A stretch of 64,000 bases of DNA from Dipteris shenzhenensis (lineage: Eukaryota; Polypodiophyta; Polypodiopsida; Gleicheniales). How positions within the stretch are numbered: the first letter of the stretch is position 1; the number at the start of each line of letters is the position of its first letter. The notes under the pieces were generated by a model. It saw only the letters and a program-made list of their open reading frames with translations, ran no database searches and had not been told where the DNA came from. This document shows, one piece after another, positions 23,941 through 37,161 of this stretch. The translations under genes and the position numbers were made by a program. Where the stretch lies: NCBI GenBank assembly GCA_047967505.1, contig CM106538.1; one strand, 5' to 3'.

Positions 23941-24197
23941 TATTGAGAGTTCACGCTCAACATCATGTGATCATGTGTGCATAGCACCATCACGTGATCA
24001 TATGTGCATAACACTAACCTTATAGAGTGCTATAAAGGAAAGGGTTAGATCCTCTAACCCTAACCTTAAGAGGGTTTGTATATATTCTATTTTTTCAACT
24101 AAATCTACTGTACAGTTAGTCATTTGTGGTGTGCTCTCTAGTTGTGCCCTCTCTCCTCATGTCCACTCTTCTCCTCTCCCCTCTTCATATTTTGTCA
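23941..24197 (+). repeat. 5' LTR of copia-A
   Basis: Begins TATTGAGAG where the 3' copy has TGTTGAGAG, so the terminal TG is mutated. TATA-like box GCTATAAAGG at about 24029-24038. Ends ATTTTGTCA, directly followed by the primer site. Confidence 0.93.
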
Positions 24198-26598
24198 TGG
24201 TATCAGAGCATGGTTCTACCTTCCGCTGAGGTGCCATCCACCTTGTGAGAGTGAGATAGAGATTGAGATCGAGTTTTCTCTTCCGTGAGAGAAACTTCCG
24301 TTGAGTGAGCATTCTTTCATTTTGTTGATGATAGAAATTTCCATTCATTGAGAGAGATTTCCATCTATGTGAGATTGAGTGATTCCTTGTATTGTTCTTC
24401 GATTTCAGTTGAGGGAGAGAGATCCTTTGAGAGAAAGTTCTTCATTGAGAGAGTTTGTGTGAAAGTGAAAGAGAGATTTCTGCTAGCTGGAGGAAGAGAT
24501 TTCCATCCATTTTCATCTATTCATTCAGTTCTTTGAGAAAGGTTTCATTTGATGAGTGATTTTTCCATTCTATCCTTCTTGTATTGAGAGCTCTATTGCA
24601 AGATTTCTAAAGTACCATTTTGGAGTACTAAGAGAACTATAGTAACATCCGAGAGAGAGAGAAGACAATTATTCTCAGTGGCTAAGTGCATAGGGAGCTC
24701 CAACAACTAAAGCTCAGCCACTCCTCTAGCTCCAGCCAGCACTCGACTCTACAACCAGCTCAGTTGCAACCAACTCTCACTCCACGGCTCAACGAACTCA
24801 GCAAGAGATCACCTAATGTGCCGCTCCCATGACATCGGCTCCTCCGTGCATAGACAAGCTTCATAGCTGCCAAAGACGCCCGCAACCCAAGCTCCAAACT
24901 CCCAAAGTGGCACCTCCATCCTTAGGAGCTTTAGCCTTCTCAATGAGCTTCTGCCTCTAGCTTGCTCAACCCGATGATCCACCTGCAACAAGGCTCTTCC
25001 AAAGCTTTAGCATCGACCTACATCCTTCAAGATGATGGCACCCAGAAGAAAGAACTCCAAAAATTTAACACACATCCTAGTAATGCCTCCCCTGATAGCT
25101 CTTCCTGACGACTTACGGGACCCCATACCCTGTGATGCTAGCGATACCCTATGCCAATCGACCTCTCGACCTTTCTGCAACGACTAAGCAAAACTGCAGC
25201 TGCAAGGTGCCATCTCCATCATTCAGTCCGTCGCCTCCGTCGACCAAGATACCTGCATCTCTTTTCTGAGAGAGAAACTGCCATGTGGTAGATAAGGCCA
25301 CGTGGCACTCTTCAAACCACACCCACCTTGGGTCAAGGTAACCCGAGTAGCATCACTCTGGTTAGAAGTGGATAGGGTTGGTCAGCCTAACCCTAGTCAG
25401 TGAACCTGATAAGGTTGGCCCCTAGCTATTGTTAGACAATTGTGGGTAAGTCAAGTGAACCACGGTTAAATTGGTTGGTTAGATTGTTGCCATGTGGCAA
25501 TCTTATCTCTGAAGCTACAACATCATCATCTTATCTTCAGCTACCATGTCATCAGCCACATCAGCACAAACACATCATCTGGCCATGTCATCAACCACAT
25601 CAGCTATCCACATCACTTCTACCATGTCATCCTACCACATCATGCTGCCACCTCAGCAGTGCCACCTCAGCTGTCCCCTGCAGGCACAGTTATTTCATGT
25701 GACCACTTCTGCCACCTCAGCACAGGGCTTCATAGGCACACCTCTTGCTAGGCACAATGCCACATCATCACTGCATGTGACTCACAGTGAGACATCATCA
25801 TTGGGCACATTTGCACTCCTTCTGCCCCTCCACCTAGATCAAGTCGTATCTCTTGATCCAGGAAGAATTTGAGGGCGCTTCAAAAAGGAAAATCGCTCAT
25901 TTTTTTATGCTCTACACACTCATCACATCACATGCACATTTTGGCACAAGTTACACTCACATTTTAGCCTCTCTGTCAAAACCACTTCCTTCATGCACAT
26001 TTGCCTCTACATCGATGCATCTGACCCAGCACTTAAAAGGAACAAAAGAAAAGGAATTATTTGCTGTTTTTTCATCGATCGATGGCTGTTTAGATCTAGA
26101 TTAGAGTAGACTAGATCGCCATAGAGGGGACGCTTTGAATTTCCCCAAGTTTCCAATCTAAGCCATGCCCGAAATTCTCGACTAGTACCTACTCGGAGTT
26201 AATCCATACACTCACATATGGTTTCACATCATTATATTACCTGAAACCTTACGTTCATCAGTTCAGTGAGCAGACTTCAGAGGTCATAGGCATTGCAGAT
26301 TGATTCAATGGGCAGATAACATTTGATTTCACAAACACATGCCACCATTCTAAAGCCTATTCGGCTAATTCACGGCATCGTGCACATCATTTCAGCCTTG
26401 TAAAGCCTCTTGGCTATTCCTGGCATCATTGCCACAAGCCTTGTAATACAGATCAGATTTTATATACTGTAGCTCTATCTTCACTGACAGTATAGAGATT
26501 TCACTTGGCATAGACAGTGTATTTGTAGTTGATTCATACAAAGATTTTCATGACACTTTTTGAGTAATTTCTTGCACCATATCGACTAGCAACCTCAA
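24198..26598 (+). other. Long untranslated leader of copia-A
   Basis: About 2.4 kb between the primer site and gag. 24300-24560 is rich in GAGAGA/TTCCAT; 25500-25800 is a loose repeat of CCACATCAGC / CCACCTCAGC in which overlapping frames stay open by composition only. No conserved domain was seen, so no gene is called. Confidence 0.6.
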
Positions 26599-26599
26599 T

Positions 26600-27467
26600 T
26601 TGTATGCATCGGCTAAGTTAGACAGCTCTAATTATGGTACATGGAAATACCGAATGGAGACCATTCTTGTACTTCAGGACAAATGGGAGTATGTCGATGG
26701 GTCTACACCTAGACCATTAGCTGACCTAGCTACCAGTAGCTCTACTCCATCTGTTGTCATAGCACTAACAATGGGATCTACATCTACACAAACAGTTTAT
26801 GCACCAGTAGCAGATCCTGCCATTGCCCAAGCTCAAGCAGAATGGGATAAGAAAGACAAGTATGCCTATCACCTGTTCAAGCAGAATGTGCAAGATGTCA
26901 TGCTAGGACAACTCAACACAGTCAAGACATCAAAGGAAGCATGGGATATGTTCATAGCTCTCTATGAGTCCAAGAACACATCCATGATTCTCACCCTGAG
27001 AAACTAGATCAACCAGAGTTTTCGCAACAGCAGTGAAACCATTCATGCTTATGTACTCCGCATAAAAGACTACAACAATCAACTTGCAGCAGTAGGAGAG
27101 ACTATGAACCTCATAGAAATGGTTCAAGTAATCCTGAATGGAGTAGGAGAGGGATACGAGAATCTAGTCCAAACTATTTTCATCCAATGGCTAATTCCAA
27201 CACTGAAAGAACTTCAGTCAGTTCTACTTGGTGAAGAACTCAGGAATCAGGCCATTCAAGCACGTAAAGGTCATTCTAATGATTAGGCATTCACACCTTT
27301 AGATAGAAGCAAAGGCAGAGGCAAAGGCAGAGGTAGATCATATAAAAAAAATGGTCATCATCAACAAAATCAGTCAGCATCAACATCAACATCAACATCA
27401 TCCTCAGCAACATCAGAATCAGCAAAGAGGAAATGATTCCAAGCGAGGAAGATTTCAAGGACGAGGG
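26600..27467 (+). pseudogene. Copia-A gag, up to the copia-B insertion
   Basis: Copia gag with LDSSNYGTWKYRMETIL near the start, TSKEAWDMFIALYESKN and, after a TAG at 27005-27007, IHAYVLRIKDYNNQL and VQVILNGVGEGYENLV. A basic Gly/Lys/Arg stretch follows. Copia-B is inserted between this stretch and the zinc knuckle, which continues at 33009 in degraded form (CNYYQKFGHYERDH, two Cys lost). The exact start codon is unresolved. Confidence 0.85.
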
Positions 27468-27472
27468 AATGC

Positions 27473-27824
27473 TATTGAGATATTGAGCTCCACTCATGAT
27501 ATGCCAGGGTGACCATTGTGCATTTATGTCATCGACTTGTTAGCTGCAGATGCAGTTGGTACACCGCCCATGAATAATAGCTGGATGACAGCTATCCTTA
27601 TGTACTCTAGTTCGTGACTCAATTAGTATGCCACCTTAGTTAGCTGAGTTTGGTTTGAGACCCACATATAGGGTTCTTCTATTTCTTTGTACTAGAGTTC
27701 TTTTGGCTTACACAACTAAGAAGAGGAAAACTGTTTTCAGCCTCCACCTTTGTGTGTATTCCCCCATTGTGTATGTGAGAAAGCCACAAGTGAGACTCCT
27801 TCCTTCTCTTCCACTATCTTCACA
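27473..27824 (+). repeat. 5' LTR of copia-B
   Basis: Begins TATTGAGATATTG where the 3' LTR has TGTTGAGATATCG; ends ATCTTCACA. As in copia-A, the terminal TG is TA. Confidence 0.93.
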
Positions 27825-28378
27825 TGGTATCAGAGCCTGGTTCATGGTAAGGAGCTCAAAAAAGCAAACCAAGTTTGCGGTGTCCTAGTAAGAGGACCAG
27901 TGTTGCTTTCCTTTTTCGAGTTTGGGAGCAAACCTCTGTAGGTAGCACAGCCAGAAAGTGCAAGAGTGCATTGTCTCAGATTGAGACACCCTTGGCGGTG
28001 TGGCGAGAGGGCAATATATGCTGCGGGACAATGCAAAGCCCTGGGTGACTTTATTTTTCTGATTCGAGGCCATTTGGGGCCTATTTTGGAGGCGGAAGTT
28101 CTCCGCAAGCACTGAGAAAAAGGCCCTGTTTTTGCTGTGCGACCACTGCTCTACAGGTCGGTGAAAAGTTGCCACGGAACCCCACAAAAATTGCATCGTA
28201 TGCCTATGCATCAAGACATTAGGAGTTGCAGAATCATCCTTATTGCCTATTGATGAAAAATCATCACTAGGAAGTGACTGTGTGGTCAAATACCACTTTC
28301 GTCAATTTTGCAAATTTTGCCCGTGTGAGGCAGAAGTTGTGTTTTTGGCAGTGATAGAATATTTTGCAGTGTTCTGTA

Positions 28379-29270
28379 ATGGCGTCTGATTCTCTTTCAT
28401 AGATTGTCACTGAAAAGCTTGACAAGAACAACTTCCAAGCATGGAAGTTTAGAATGATGAATTTCCTTATGGGAAAAGGCTATTGGGAGTTCATTACAGG
28501 AAATGAAGAAGAACCAGTTCTTTTTAATGTTCCCAATCAACAGGAAATGCAGGCATTTAAAGGATGGCATGAGAGAGCCAAAAAAGTTATGTATTGGCTA
28601 TCTATCAGTATTTTGGATTCTATAATTGTGCATATTCAGGATGCAAGTACGCCAAATGAGGCATGGGATACTTTGGCAAAAATGTATAGCACAAATACGC
28701 AAGCCATGAAAATGCAGCTCAAGCAAGAGTTGCACAATGTGTAGAGAGAAAATATGAGCATTAATGACTACCACATGAAGGTGAAGAAAATTGTAGATGC
28801 ACTTGCTTCCATTGGGTCGCTAGTGGAAGATGATGATCTAGTTTCTGTGAGCTTGAATGGTCTAGGAAAGGATTATGCACAGTTTCGGACATCCATCGCC
28901 GTCCGTGAAAAATTTTCTGATTTTGAGGAGTTGTTTGCTCTTCTAATTTCTGAAGAGCTGAGAAATGGTGGTGCATCTTCTTCAGGAGGAACTTCAAAAG
29001 AAACTGTCTTCTACTCAAATGCTGGAAGAGGTAGAGGCAGAGGTAGAGTAGGCCACCAATCTGGAGGCCATGGTAAAAATCAGAATGTGTAGCAAACTCA
29101 AGAAAACCAGCCTATGGAGGAGGACGTGGTAACTCTAGAGATAGGGGGAACCAAAGAGGTCATGGTGGATGGCAGAGAGGCCAAAATGCAAACAGCAATG
29201 TTGAATGCTACTACTGTGGTAAAATGGGTCATATGGCTAAAGACTCTGCTACAAAAAGTAGAATGACATT
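28379..29270 (+). pseudogene. Copia-B gag
   Basis: ATG at 28379 starts a frame with DKNNFQAWKFRMMNFL, TPNEAWDTLAKMY and SINDYHMKVKKIVDAL, interrupted by TAGs at 28400-28402 and 28742-28744 and by a stop at 29090. A Gly/Arg-rich stretch precedes the knuckle CYYCGKMGHMAKDS (about 29207), whose last Cys is Ser. Confidence 0.87.
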
Positions 29271-29394
29271 ATGAATGGAAAATTACAGCAAGGCAATTAT
29301 GCATCCTCTAGTAGACAGGGTGATGACAGAAATGAGCATTTATTTATGGTGCAGCACATGACCAATTCTGTGACAAGTACAGAAGAAAGCAATG

Positions 29395-32300
29395 ATGTGT
29401 GGTATGTTGACTCAGGTGCGTCAAACCACATGACAGGTCATGCAAAATGGATGTAGGATGCAAGGAAAATAGAAAGACCAAGATTTGTGGAGATTGGTGA
29501 TGATACTACACACCCTATTGTGCAGATTGGTGATGATACTACCCATCCTTTGTCTATGTAGGATGGGAAAAAGAAATACCTGTCCGATGTATTTCATGTC
29601 CCGATTATCACCAAGAACCTAGTTTCTATTGGTCAAATGGTTGAGCAGGGCTTGCAGGTCAGATGTAATCCTCATGGATGCTTTGTTGAGGATATGAAAA
29701 ATAATGGTCGCTTGATAGCAAAAGGAAAGAAGAAGGGTAGGATGTTTACGTTGGATGCGGACATGCTTGAATTGAGTGTAACAATGTTTGCACATGGGAC
29801 CAGTGTAGTTGCAGATATTGATATCTGGCATAAACGCATTGGTCATGTTAATGTACAATGACTTAAATCAATGCAGGCCCAAAATATTGTTGCAGGATTG
29901 CCTAAATTCAAGGTTGCAGAAATGCATAAGGTATGTGAAGCCTGTCAATTCGGAAAATAGGCAAGGAAACCATTTCCTAGACATGTTCAAGAGAGTAAGA
30001 AGCCATTGGAATTAATCCACTCTGATGTGTGAACTACTAAACCTGCATCTATTGGAGGCTATCATTATTTTGTCACTTTTATTGATGACTACAGTAGAAA
30101 AGTTTGGGTGTATTTTATGAAAAAGAAAAGTGAAGTGTTTGGGCATTTCAAAGCTTTCAAAGCTATGGTTGAAAAAGAAACGGGCTTGCAAATAAAATGC
30201 CTAAGGTCAGATGGAGGGGGAGAGTACCTCTCAAATGAGTTTGCAAGGTTCCTATAGGAGCATGGCATAAAGCAGCAATATTCATGCAATCATACCCCAC
30301 AGCAAAATGGACTTGCAGAAAGGAAAAACAGGCATATTGGAGAGGTATCTCGGCCATGTTAAATGAAAAAGACCTACCAAATTATCATTGGATTGAAGCA
30401 GTTGCTACAGTAGTTTACATAATAAACAGGACTCCCACTGCAGCAATACTTGGCATGACACTAGAGGAGATGTATAATGGTAGAAAACTAGATATTTCTC
30501 ATTTGAAAATTTTTGGTTGCATTGCCTATCTTCATGTGCCAGATGAGTTGAGGTCCAAGTTGGATCCAAAAGCTGATAAGTGCATCTTTATTGGTTATTC
30601 TCTGCAGCAAAAATGGTATAGATGCTATAACCCTTCTACTTGTAAGTCTACAGTGAGCAGAGATGTTGTTTTTGATGAGATGAGCAGCTGGTATAAACTA
30701 GTAAATGTGATTGATGATGTAGATGCACAAAATGGTAATGCTACACAGAATTCATTGCAGCAATCACAAAATATTAGTGGACTTCCAGTGTCCTCTAGTA
30801 GTGGTTCACATACTTCACCATGGATAGGCAGATTGAGATCAGGAGAATCTCCTCAAAGCAATGCAGATAGTGGTATGCAGGTATCACGAAAAGGAAAAGA
30901 GAAGGTAGATCAGCCCATGTTTGATGTGAATGCAGGTCACTCTTATGTGGATGGTGAATCCAGTTGCTCAAAACAGAGCATTGATGATGAGTTGGGTATT
31001 CCTTCTCTTGTTACACCTGGAGTAAGGAAGACCAGGGATGTTTTGAGAGCTTTTGGAAATGAGCCTATTTTGTGCAGGTCTAGCAGAGCTAGAACCCACT
31101 TCTTTTGAGCAAGCCATGGGAAAAGAAAAGTGGGAGAAAGCCATGGATGAAGAAATGGATGCCATGGAAGCAAATGCTACATGGGAATTAGTGCCTTTGC
31201 CTAAAGACAAGAATGCACTTGGCTGTAAGTGGGTTTATAAGGTGAAGCACAATGCAGATGGTTCTATGAACAGATACAAGGAAAGATTAGTTGTCAAGGG
31301 TTATGTATAGACATATGGCATTAATTATGAAGAAACATTCAGTCCAGTTGCAAGGATGGCAACTGTAAGAGTAGTCATTGCTATGGCTACATCAAAGGGA
31401 TGGTCTTTACATCAGATGGATGTGAAGAATGCCTTCTTGCATGGTGATTTGCAAGAAGAGGTCTTTATGGAGCTGCCACCAGGTTATGTTCATGCTGTTC
31501 ATCCTAAGTTTGTTTGCAGGTTGAAGAAAGCCTTGTATGGCTTGAAGCAAGCACCTAGAGCATGGTCTGACAAGATAGGACAGTATCTTGTCACTATTGG
31601 CTTTCAGATTTCCAAGGTAGATTTCTCACTTTACGTGAGAAAAACAGAGAAAGGTATTATGCTGCTTGTCATTTATGTTGATGATTTGATCATTACAGGT
31701 GATAGTGATGAAGATATCCTTCATGTGAAAATGCTATTGAAGCAAAAGTTTGAGATGAAGGATTTGGTAGAGCTGTGTTATTTCTTGGGCATTGAGGTGA
31801 TTAGATCATCAAGTGGGATACGGCTCTTGCAGAGGCAGTATGGATTGGACATGTTGTCCAAATATGGGATGATAAACTGTAAGCCTATTTCAGTTCCTTT
31901 GGAGCAGAATGTGAAGCTGAGCGCAGATGCAAGTGAGCTTCTGGAAGACCCTACTATGTACAGACGCATAGTAGGAAGTTTGATTTATAAGACTATTACT
32001 AGGCAAGATTTGAGCTATGCTGTTGGATTGGTAAGTCAATTTATGCAGGCTCCAAGGAAACCGCATTTGGATGCGGCTAGATGCATACTCAGGTATGTGA
32101 AGTCCACATTGTAGTATGGACTATTTTGTGAGGCTGGGGTTCAGATACAATTGCATGGATACACTAATGCTGATTGGGCTAGTAGTATTTCTGATAGACG
32201 ATCTACCAGTTGATATGTGTTCTCTTTTGGGAGTGCTGCAGTCACTTGGAGGAGCAAGAAACAGCTTACAGCTGCCTTATCGAGCACAGAGGCTGAGTAC

Positions 32301-32640
32301 AGGGGTGCAACAATGGCTGCATGTGAGGTAGCTAGGTTGCATAAGCTACTTTATGATATGCATTAGTCTACAGATGGGCCAGTTATCATTTATTGTGACA
32401 ACATGAGCAGTATACACTTGGCATATACACTTGGCAAATAACGCAGTCTATCATGGTAGAACAAAGCACATTGAGGTGCATTATCACTATGTGTGGGAGA
32501 AGGTTTTACTAGGTCTTATTGATCCAGTTTATGTCAGCACATAGAATCAGGTAGCTGACATATTCACGAAGGCATTGGGCACAGAGAAATTGCACAAGTT
32601 TAGAGACCTGCTTGGTGTGCAGGAATTGGGATTGAGCTCA
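29395..32640 (+). pseudogene. Copia-B pol
   Basis: Protease WYVDSGASNHM (29398), pre-integrase DIWHKRIGHVN (about 29820), integrase with FIDDYSRKVW, RSDGGGEY and QQNGLAERKN (30070-30340) and its C-terminal KADKCIFIGYS. RT follows with MDVKNAFLHGDLQEE and YVDDL (31356-32114), then RNase H to about 32640. Several stops (for example 31306-31308 and 32112-32114) and shifts break it. All three integrase acidic residues remain. Confidence 0.9.
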
Positions 32641-32648
32641 TGGGGGAG

Positions 32649-33008
32649 TGTTGAGATATCGAGCTCCACTCATCCACTCATGATATGCCAGGGTGACCGT
32701 TGTGCATTTATGTCACTGACTTGTTAGCTGCAGATGCGGTTGGTACACCGCCCATGAATAATAGCTAGATGATAGCTATCCTTATGTACTCTAGTTCGTG
32801 GCTCAGTTAGTATGCCACCTTAGTTAGCTGAGTTTGGTTTGAGACCCACATATAGGGTTCTTCTATTTCTTTGTACTAGAGTTCTTTTGGCTTACACAAC
32901 TAAGAAGAGGAAAATTGTTTTTAGCCTCCACCTTTGTGTGTATTCCCCAATTGTGTATGTGAGAAAGCTGCAAGTGAGACTCCTTCCTTCTCTCCCACTA
33001 TCTTCACA
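32649..33008 (+). repeat. 3' LTR of copia-B
   Basis: TGTTGAGATATCG to ATCTTCACA, matching 27473-27824, with the purine tract 32634-32648 immediately before it. Confidence 0.93.
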
Positions 33009-33013
33009 AATGC

Positions 33014-36000
33014 ATCCACCAATGTGTCAAACATTTAGTGCAACTACTATCAGAAGTTTGGACACTATGAAAGAGATCACCGCAAGAAGCAGTACGACCA
33101 AGGTGGTCAATCCAGTAGCAATCAAGGGAATTCCTAAGGCAAAGGAAATCATCATGGCGGACATTCTAGTCACAGTCATTTTGTAAATGAACATGGAAAT
33201 ATGTTTCTTGCAAGCGAGAAATTGCATCAGATTGATACAGTGTATCTAGACACTGATTTCAATCCCAAAGAGGATTACAGCTATCAAGTCGACCAAGTGG
33301 TATAGGATCCTTGGTACATCGATAGCGGTGCATCATCTCACATGAGATATCATCAGGAATGGTTCATAGAAATGAAACCATTAGAAGGACAGAAAATTGT
33401 CATCTACACAGCAGACAATACACTAAATCCGGTACAAGGGACAGGTGCTATCCCTATGAACAATTTCACTGGTATGAAAGGATTGGTCAAAGATGTTCTC
33501 TATGTTCCGAAGCTCAGCAAAAACCTCTTGTTAGTAGGTCAAATGACTAAACACAATTACAAAGTCATCTTCGATGGTGATGAATGCACTATCAGAGACA
33601 AATCCAAAAGATGTCAGCTAGTAGCAAAAGGTGTCAAGGAAGGATGCTTATACAGAATGCTAGCTATAGTACTAAATAAGCATGCCATGTCAGCTCAACT
33701 GCAACAAATGCCACTATCTGCAAAATGGTACAAGAGATATGGTCATGTCAACTTCAAGTACTTGTTAGATCTCAGGAATCAGAATATGGCAATTGGGATT
33801 CTGAAGCTATAGTTTCTTGGAAAAGTTTGTGAAGCATGCTACTTCGGCAAACAAAAGCGAACCAACTTTGTCAGAAGTACCTCTCGTGCATGAGGTATTC
33901 TTGATTTGATACATACAGATGTATGGGGTTATGCCTAGACCCGCAACATCAATGGTTCACTTTACTACTTGACTTTCATCGACAACTACAATAGATATTG
34001 TTGGGTCTACTTTTTGAGAGAGAAATCTAAAGTGTTTTTTAGATTTCAAGAATTCAAAGCCATGGTAGAAAACTAGACAGGCAGAAAGATTAAGGTCATG
34101 AGATCAGATAGAGGAGGTGAATACATGTCTTCAGCATTCATGAACTTTTGCAAAAGTCACGGCAGTCGAAGACAATTCACATGTGCAGATACTCCTTCGC
34201 AGAATGCAAGAGCTGAAAGGAAGAATGGAACTTTAGTAGATAGTGCTAGAGAAATGCTTAGTGAAAAGCATCTTCCAAATCAGTATTGGGTAGAAGCAAT
34301 AGCTACAGCAAACTACTTGCTTAATCAGCTTCCTACCAAATGGATACAAGTTATGACTCCTTATAAAGCATTCAGTGGACACAAGCCACACATTGGGCAT
34401 CTCCGCATATTTGGTTGCATAGCATATGCCCACATACATGATGATCATCGTAGGAAATTGGATGTGAAGTCACGTAAATGCATCATGCTTGGCTACAGTG
34501 AAGAAAGCAAAGCATACAAATTTTATGATCGCATCAACCGCAAAATCATTATCTCCAAAGATGTAATCTTTGATGAGGAATCAGAATGGAAAACCTCACC
34601 TACACAGGAGATAGAGGCATTGACTTCACAGTCATCTACAGAATAGGTTGATGAAGAAGAGCAAGAATTGACAGCAACACCCCAAGCAGAGCCACATCAG
34701 CTCAGACGGTCTACTAGGGAAAGCAGACCTCCAGCCAGATTGACATATGCTCAGAAAGGCAAAGCAATTCAGGTGGAAACCACCAATTATGCTCTTATGA
34801 CTACCATCATGGCTACAGAAGAGCTAGTGTACTTCAAAGATGCAGTAGACAAGCCAGAATGGCAAATTGCTATGAATGAAGAAATGGATGCTTTGTATAA
34901 GAATAATACTTGGGAATTATGCGACCTTCCACTAGGAAAGAAGGCCATAGCAAACAAATGGGTATACAAAGTGAAGTACAATCCAGATGGCAGTATTCAA
35001 AGATATAAATCCAGATTAGTTGCAAAAGAATTTGCACAACAATATGGTTAGGACTATGATGAGACTTATGCTCCAGTAGCAAAGATGGATTCCATATGGT
35101 TCTTGATATCACTAGCGACACTCAGTAAATGGAATGTGTATCAGCTCGATGTCAAGAATGCATTTCTCAATGGTTATCTAGACGAGGAAGTCTACATGCA
35201 ATAACCAGCAGGTTATGTTGAACTAGGAAAGGAGAATAAGGTTTGCCATCTCAAGAAAAGTCACTATAGCTTAAAACAAGCACCCAGAAGTTGGTATAGC
35301 AGAATCAACAAGTATTTTGCTGATCTGGGATACATGAAGTCCAATGCAGATCATACTCTCTACTTCAAAGTTCAAGGAGAAGACATTACTATTGCACTTT
35401 TGTACGTAGATGATCTGATTGTGATAGGAAGTAAGGATAGCTTCATCAAAAAATTGAAACAAGAATTATTTGTAGAGTTTGACATGACAGATCTTGGACT
35501 TATGCACTATTAACTTGGAATTGAGTTCTGGAGAGATTCAAATAGCACATTCATGAGTCAGCTCAAGTATGTTGACAGTCTCCTGAAGAAGTTTCATATG
35601 GCAGATTGCAAGATTGCAGCCACTCCCATGGAACAGAGTTTGAAACTTACTAAAGATTCAAAAAAGCCTACATTCAATGACAGATACTACAAGTAGCTCA
35701 TCGGATCTCTTATATATCTAACATTCACACGGCTAGATATTTGTTACGCAGTAAGCTCACTAGCATAGTTTATGGCAAATCCAAAACAGTCTCACTGGAA
35801 TGCAGCCAAAAGAGCCTTGAGATACATCAGAGGTACAAGACAGTTTAGGATAGAATACAGAGGAAGTCATCCATGGTTGCATAGATACTGTGATAGTGAC
35901 TATGCTGGAGATCATGAGACCAGGAGATCGACACAGGGATATGCATTTTTCCTTAGTCAAGATGCTATATCATGGTTGTCAAAAACAAACAGCCAACTGT

Positions 36001-36316
36001 TTCTTTGTCTTCGACTGAAGAAAAATATAGAGAACTCACTACAGTTGCATGTGAGGCTATATGGCTCAGAAGACTATTGTCAAAAATAGATTACTTTGAT
36101 GAGTCTAAGCCAACAACAATATACTATGATAATCAATCGGCTCAAGCATTGGCCAAAAATCTAGTATATCACTCCAGGACAAGCACATTGATGTCAGAGA
36201 GCACTTCATCAGAGAAAGAGTGTTACTTGGCGACATCACACTGCAGCATTGTGATAGCAAAGAGAATGTTGCAGACATCTTTACCAAACCACTCGGTAAA
36301 GAGCTATTCGAGAAAC
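33014..36316 (+). pseudogene. Copia-A zinc knuckle remnant and pol
   Basis: Degraded knuckle, then protease DPWYIDSGASSHM (33310-33345), pre-integrase YKRYGHVNFKYL (33728), and integrase with [19 protein letters not shown] and ARAERKNG (33970-34230). The integrase C-terminus is KCIMLGYSEE. RT has LDVKNAFLNGYLDEE and YVDDLIVIG (34900-35450). RNase H has DSDYAGDHETRRST and, after a shift, SLSSTEEKYRE and NLVYHSRT (35800-36310). The last codons follow the TRIM at 37013-37072. At least seven in-frame stops. Confidence 0.9.
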
Positions 36317-37012
36317 TGTTAGAATCCAAGAGCATGTGCCTAGCGTGCCCCCCGCCAAGACCGCTAGCACCTCATGGAAGTGCACAACCTTCATGGCCAC
36401 TATGGAGGCTCTGGCATGTGTGTATGGCAGGTCCCCACCCCTGCCATAAGGCACCCTTGCCTAGCCAGCCCTCCAACCTCCACAAAAGGCAAGCTTGGGG
36501 GAATTGAAGATAGGAGGGGCAACTTGGACTATTTATGTCCCTTCATCTTCCACACACCTTTGTATGTGGGATAATTCAACCCTTTCTCCTTCTTCTTATC
36601 CCCTTTGTCCATGAGAGATTTGCACCTCCAACACCCCCCTCCAATCGATCATGGAGAGAGGTGGCCGGGGATCAGACCCGGGGGCTCTGATACCATGTTA
36701 GAATCCAAGAGCATGTGCCTAGCGTGCCCCCCGCCAAGATCGCTAGCACCTCACGGAAGTGCACAACCTTCATCGCCACTACGGAGGCTCTGGCATGTGT
36801 GTATGGCAGGTCCCCACCCCTGCCATAAGGCACCCTTGCCTAGCCAGCCCTCCAACCTCCACAAAAGGCAAGCTTGGGGGAATTGAAGATAGGAGGGGCA
36901 ACTTGGACTATTTATGTCCCTTGATCTTCCACACACCTTTGTATGTGGGATAATTCAACCCTTTCTCCTTCTTCTTATCCCCTTTGTCCATGAGAGATTT
37001 GCACCTCCAACA
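36317..37012 (-). mobile_element. TRIM (miniature LTR retrotransposon), 62-bp interior
   Basis: Two 317-bp LTRs (36317-36633 and 36696-37012), both TGTTAGAATCC to CTCCAACA, with five differences by eye. The 62-bp interior holds, on the minus strand, TGGTATCAGAGCCCC next to the right LTR and a purine tract (GATTGGAGGGGGG) next to the left LTR, and nothing else. The target duplication GAAAC (36312-36316 and 37013-37017) lies in the last codons of copia-A RNase H. It has no coding capacity and would need enzymes supplied in trans. Confidence 0.95.
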
Positions 37013-37161
37013 GAAACACCGACTAGCTCTTGGTTTGATGCAGAGGAAGGACATTCTCATTAAAGGGGTGTGATGGAATGTAATGCTCAGTCCTTCTTTG
37101 ATTCCCCAGAATCATCATCTTGAGGGAAGACATACTTCATGATGTTGATCTTGAGAGAAGG

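Larger units (their letters stand above)
27473..33008 (+). mobile_element. Ty1/copia element nested in copia-A (copia-B)
   Basis: LTRs 27473-27824 (352 bp) and 32649-33008 (360 bp, with an 8-bp repeat of CATCCACT type), flanked by AATGC (27468-27472 and 33009-33013). Primer site TGGTATCAGAGCCTGG at 27825; purine tract CATGGGGGAG before the right LTR. I count about 16 substitutions between LTRs. A minus-strand relative lies at 55052-57692. Confidence 0.95.

Noticed and set aside
24059-24082. Nested CTAACCCTAA motif as a separate regulatory element
   Set aside because: It is ordinary LTR sequence shared by both copia-A LTRs.
25442-26104. Several overlapping open frames on the plus strand
   Set aside because: They are open in more than one frame at once because of the CCACATCAGC composition; they lie in the copia-A leader.
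36317-37012. Simple tandem duplication of 380 bp
   Set aside because: The LTR ends, tRNA-Met primer site, purine tract and GAAAC target duplication show a TRIM insertion instead.
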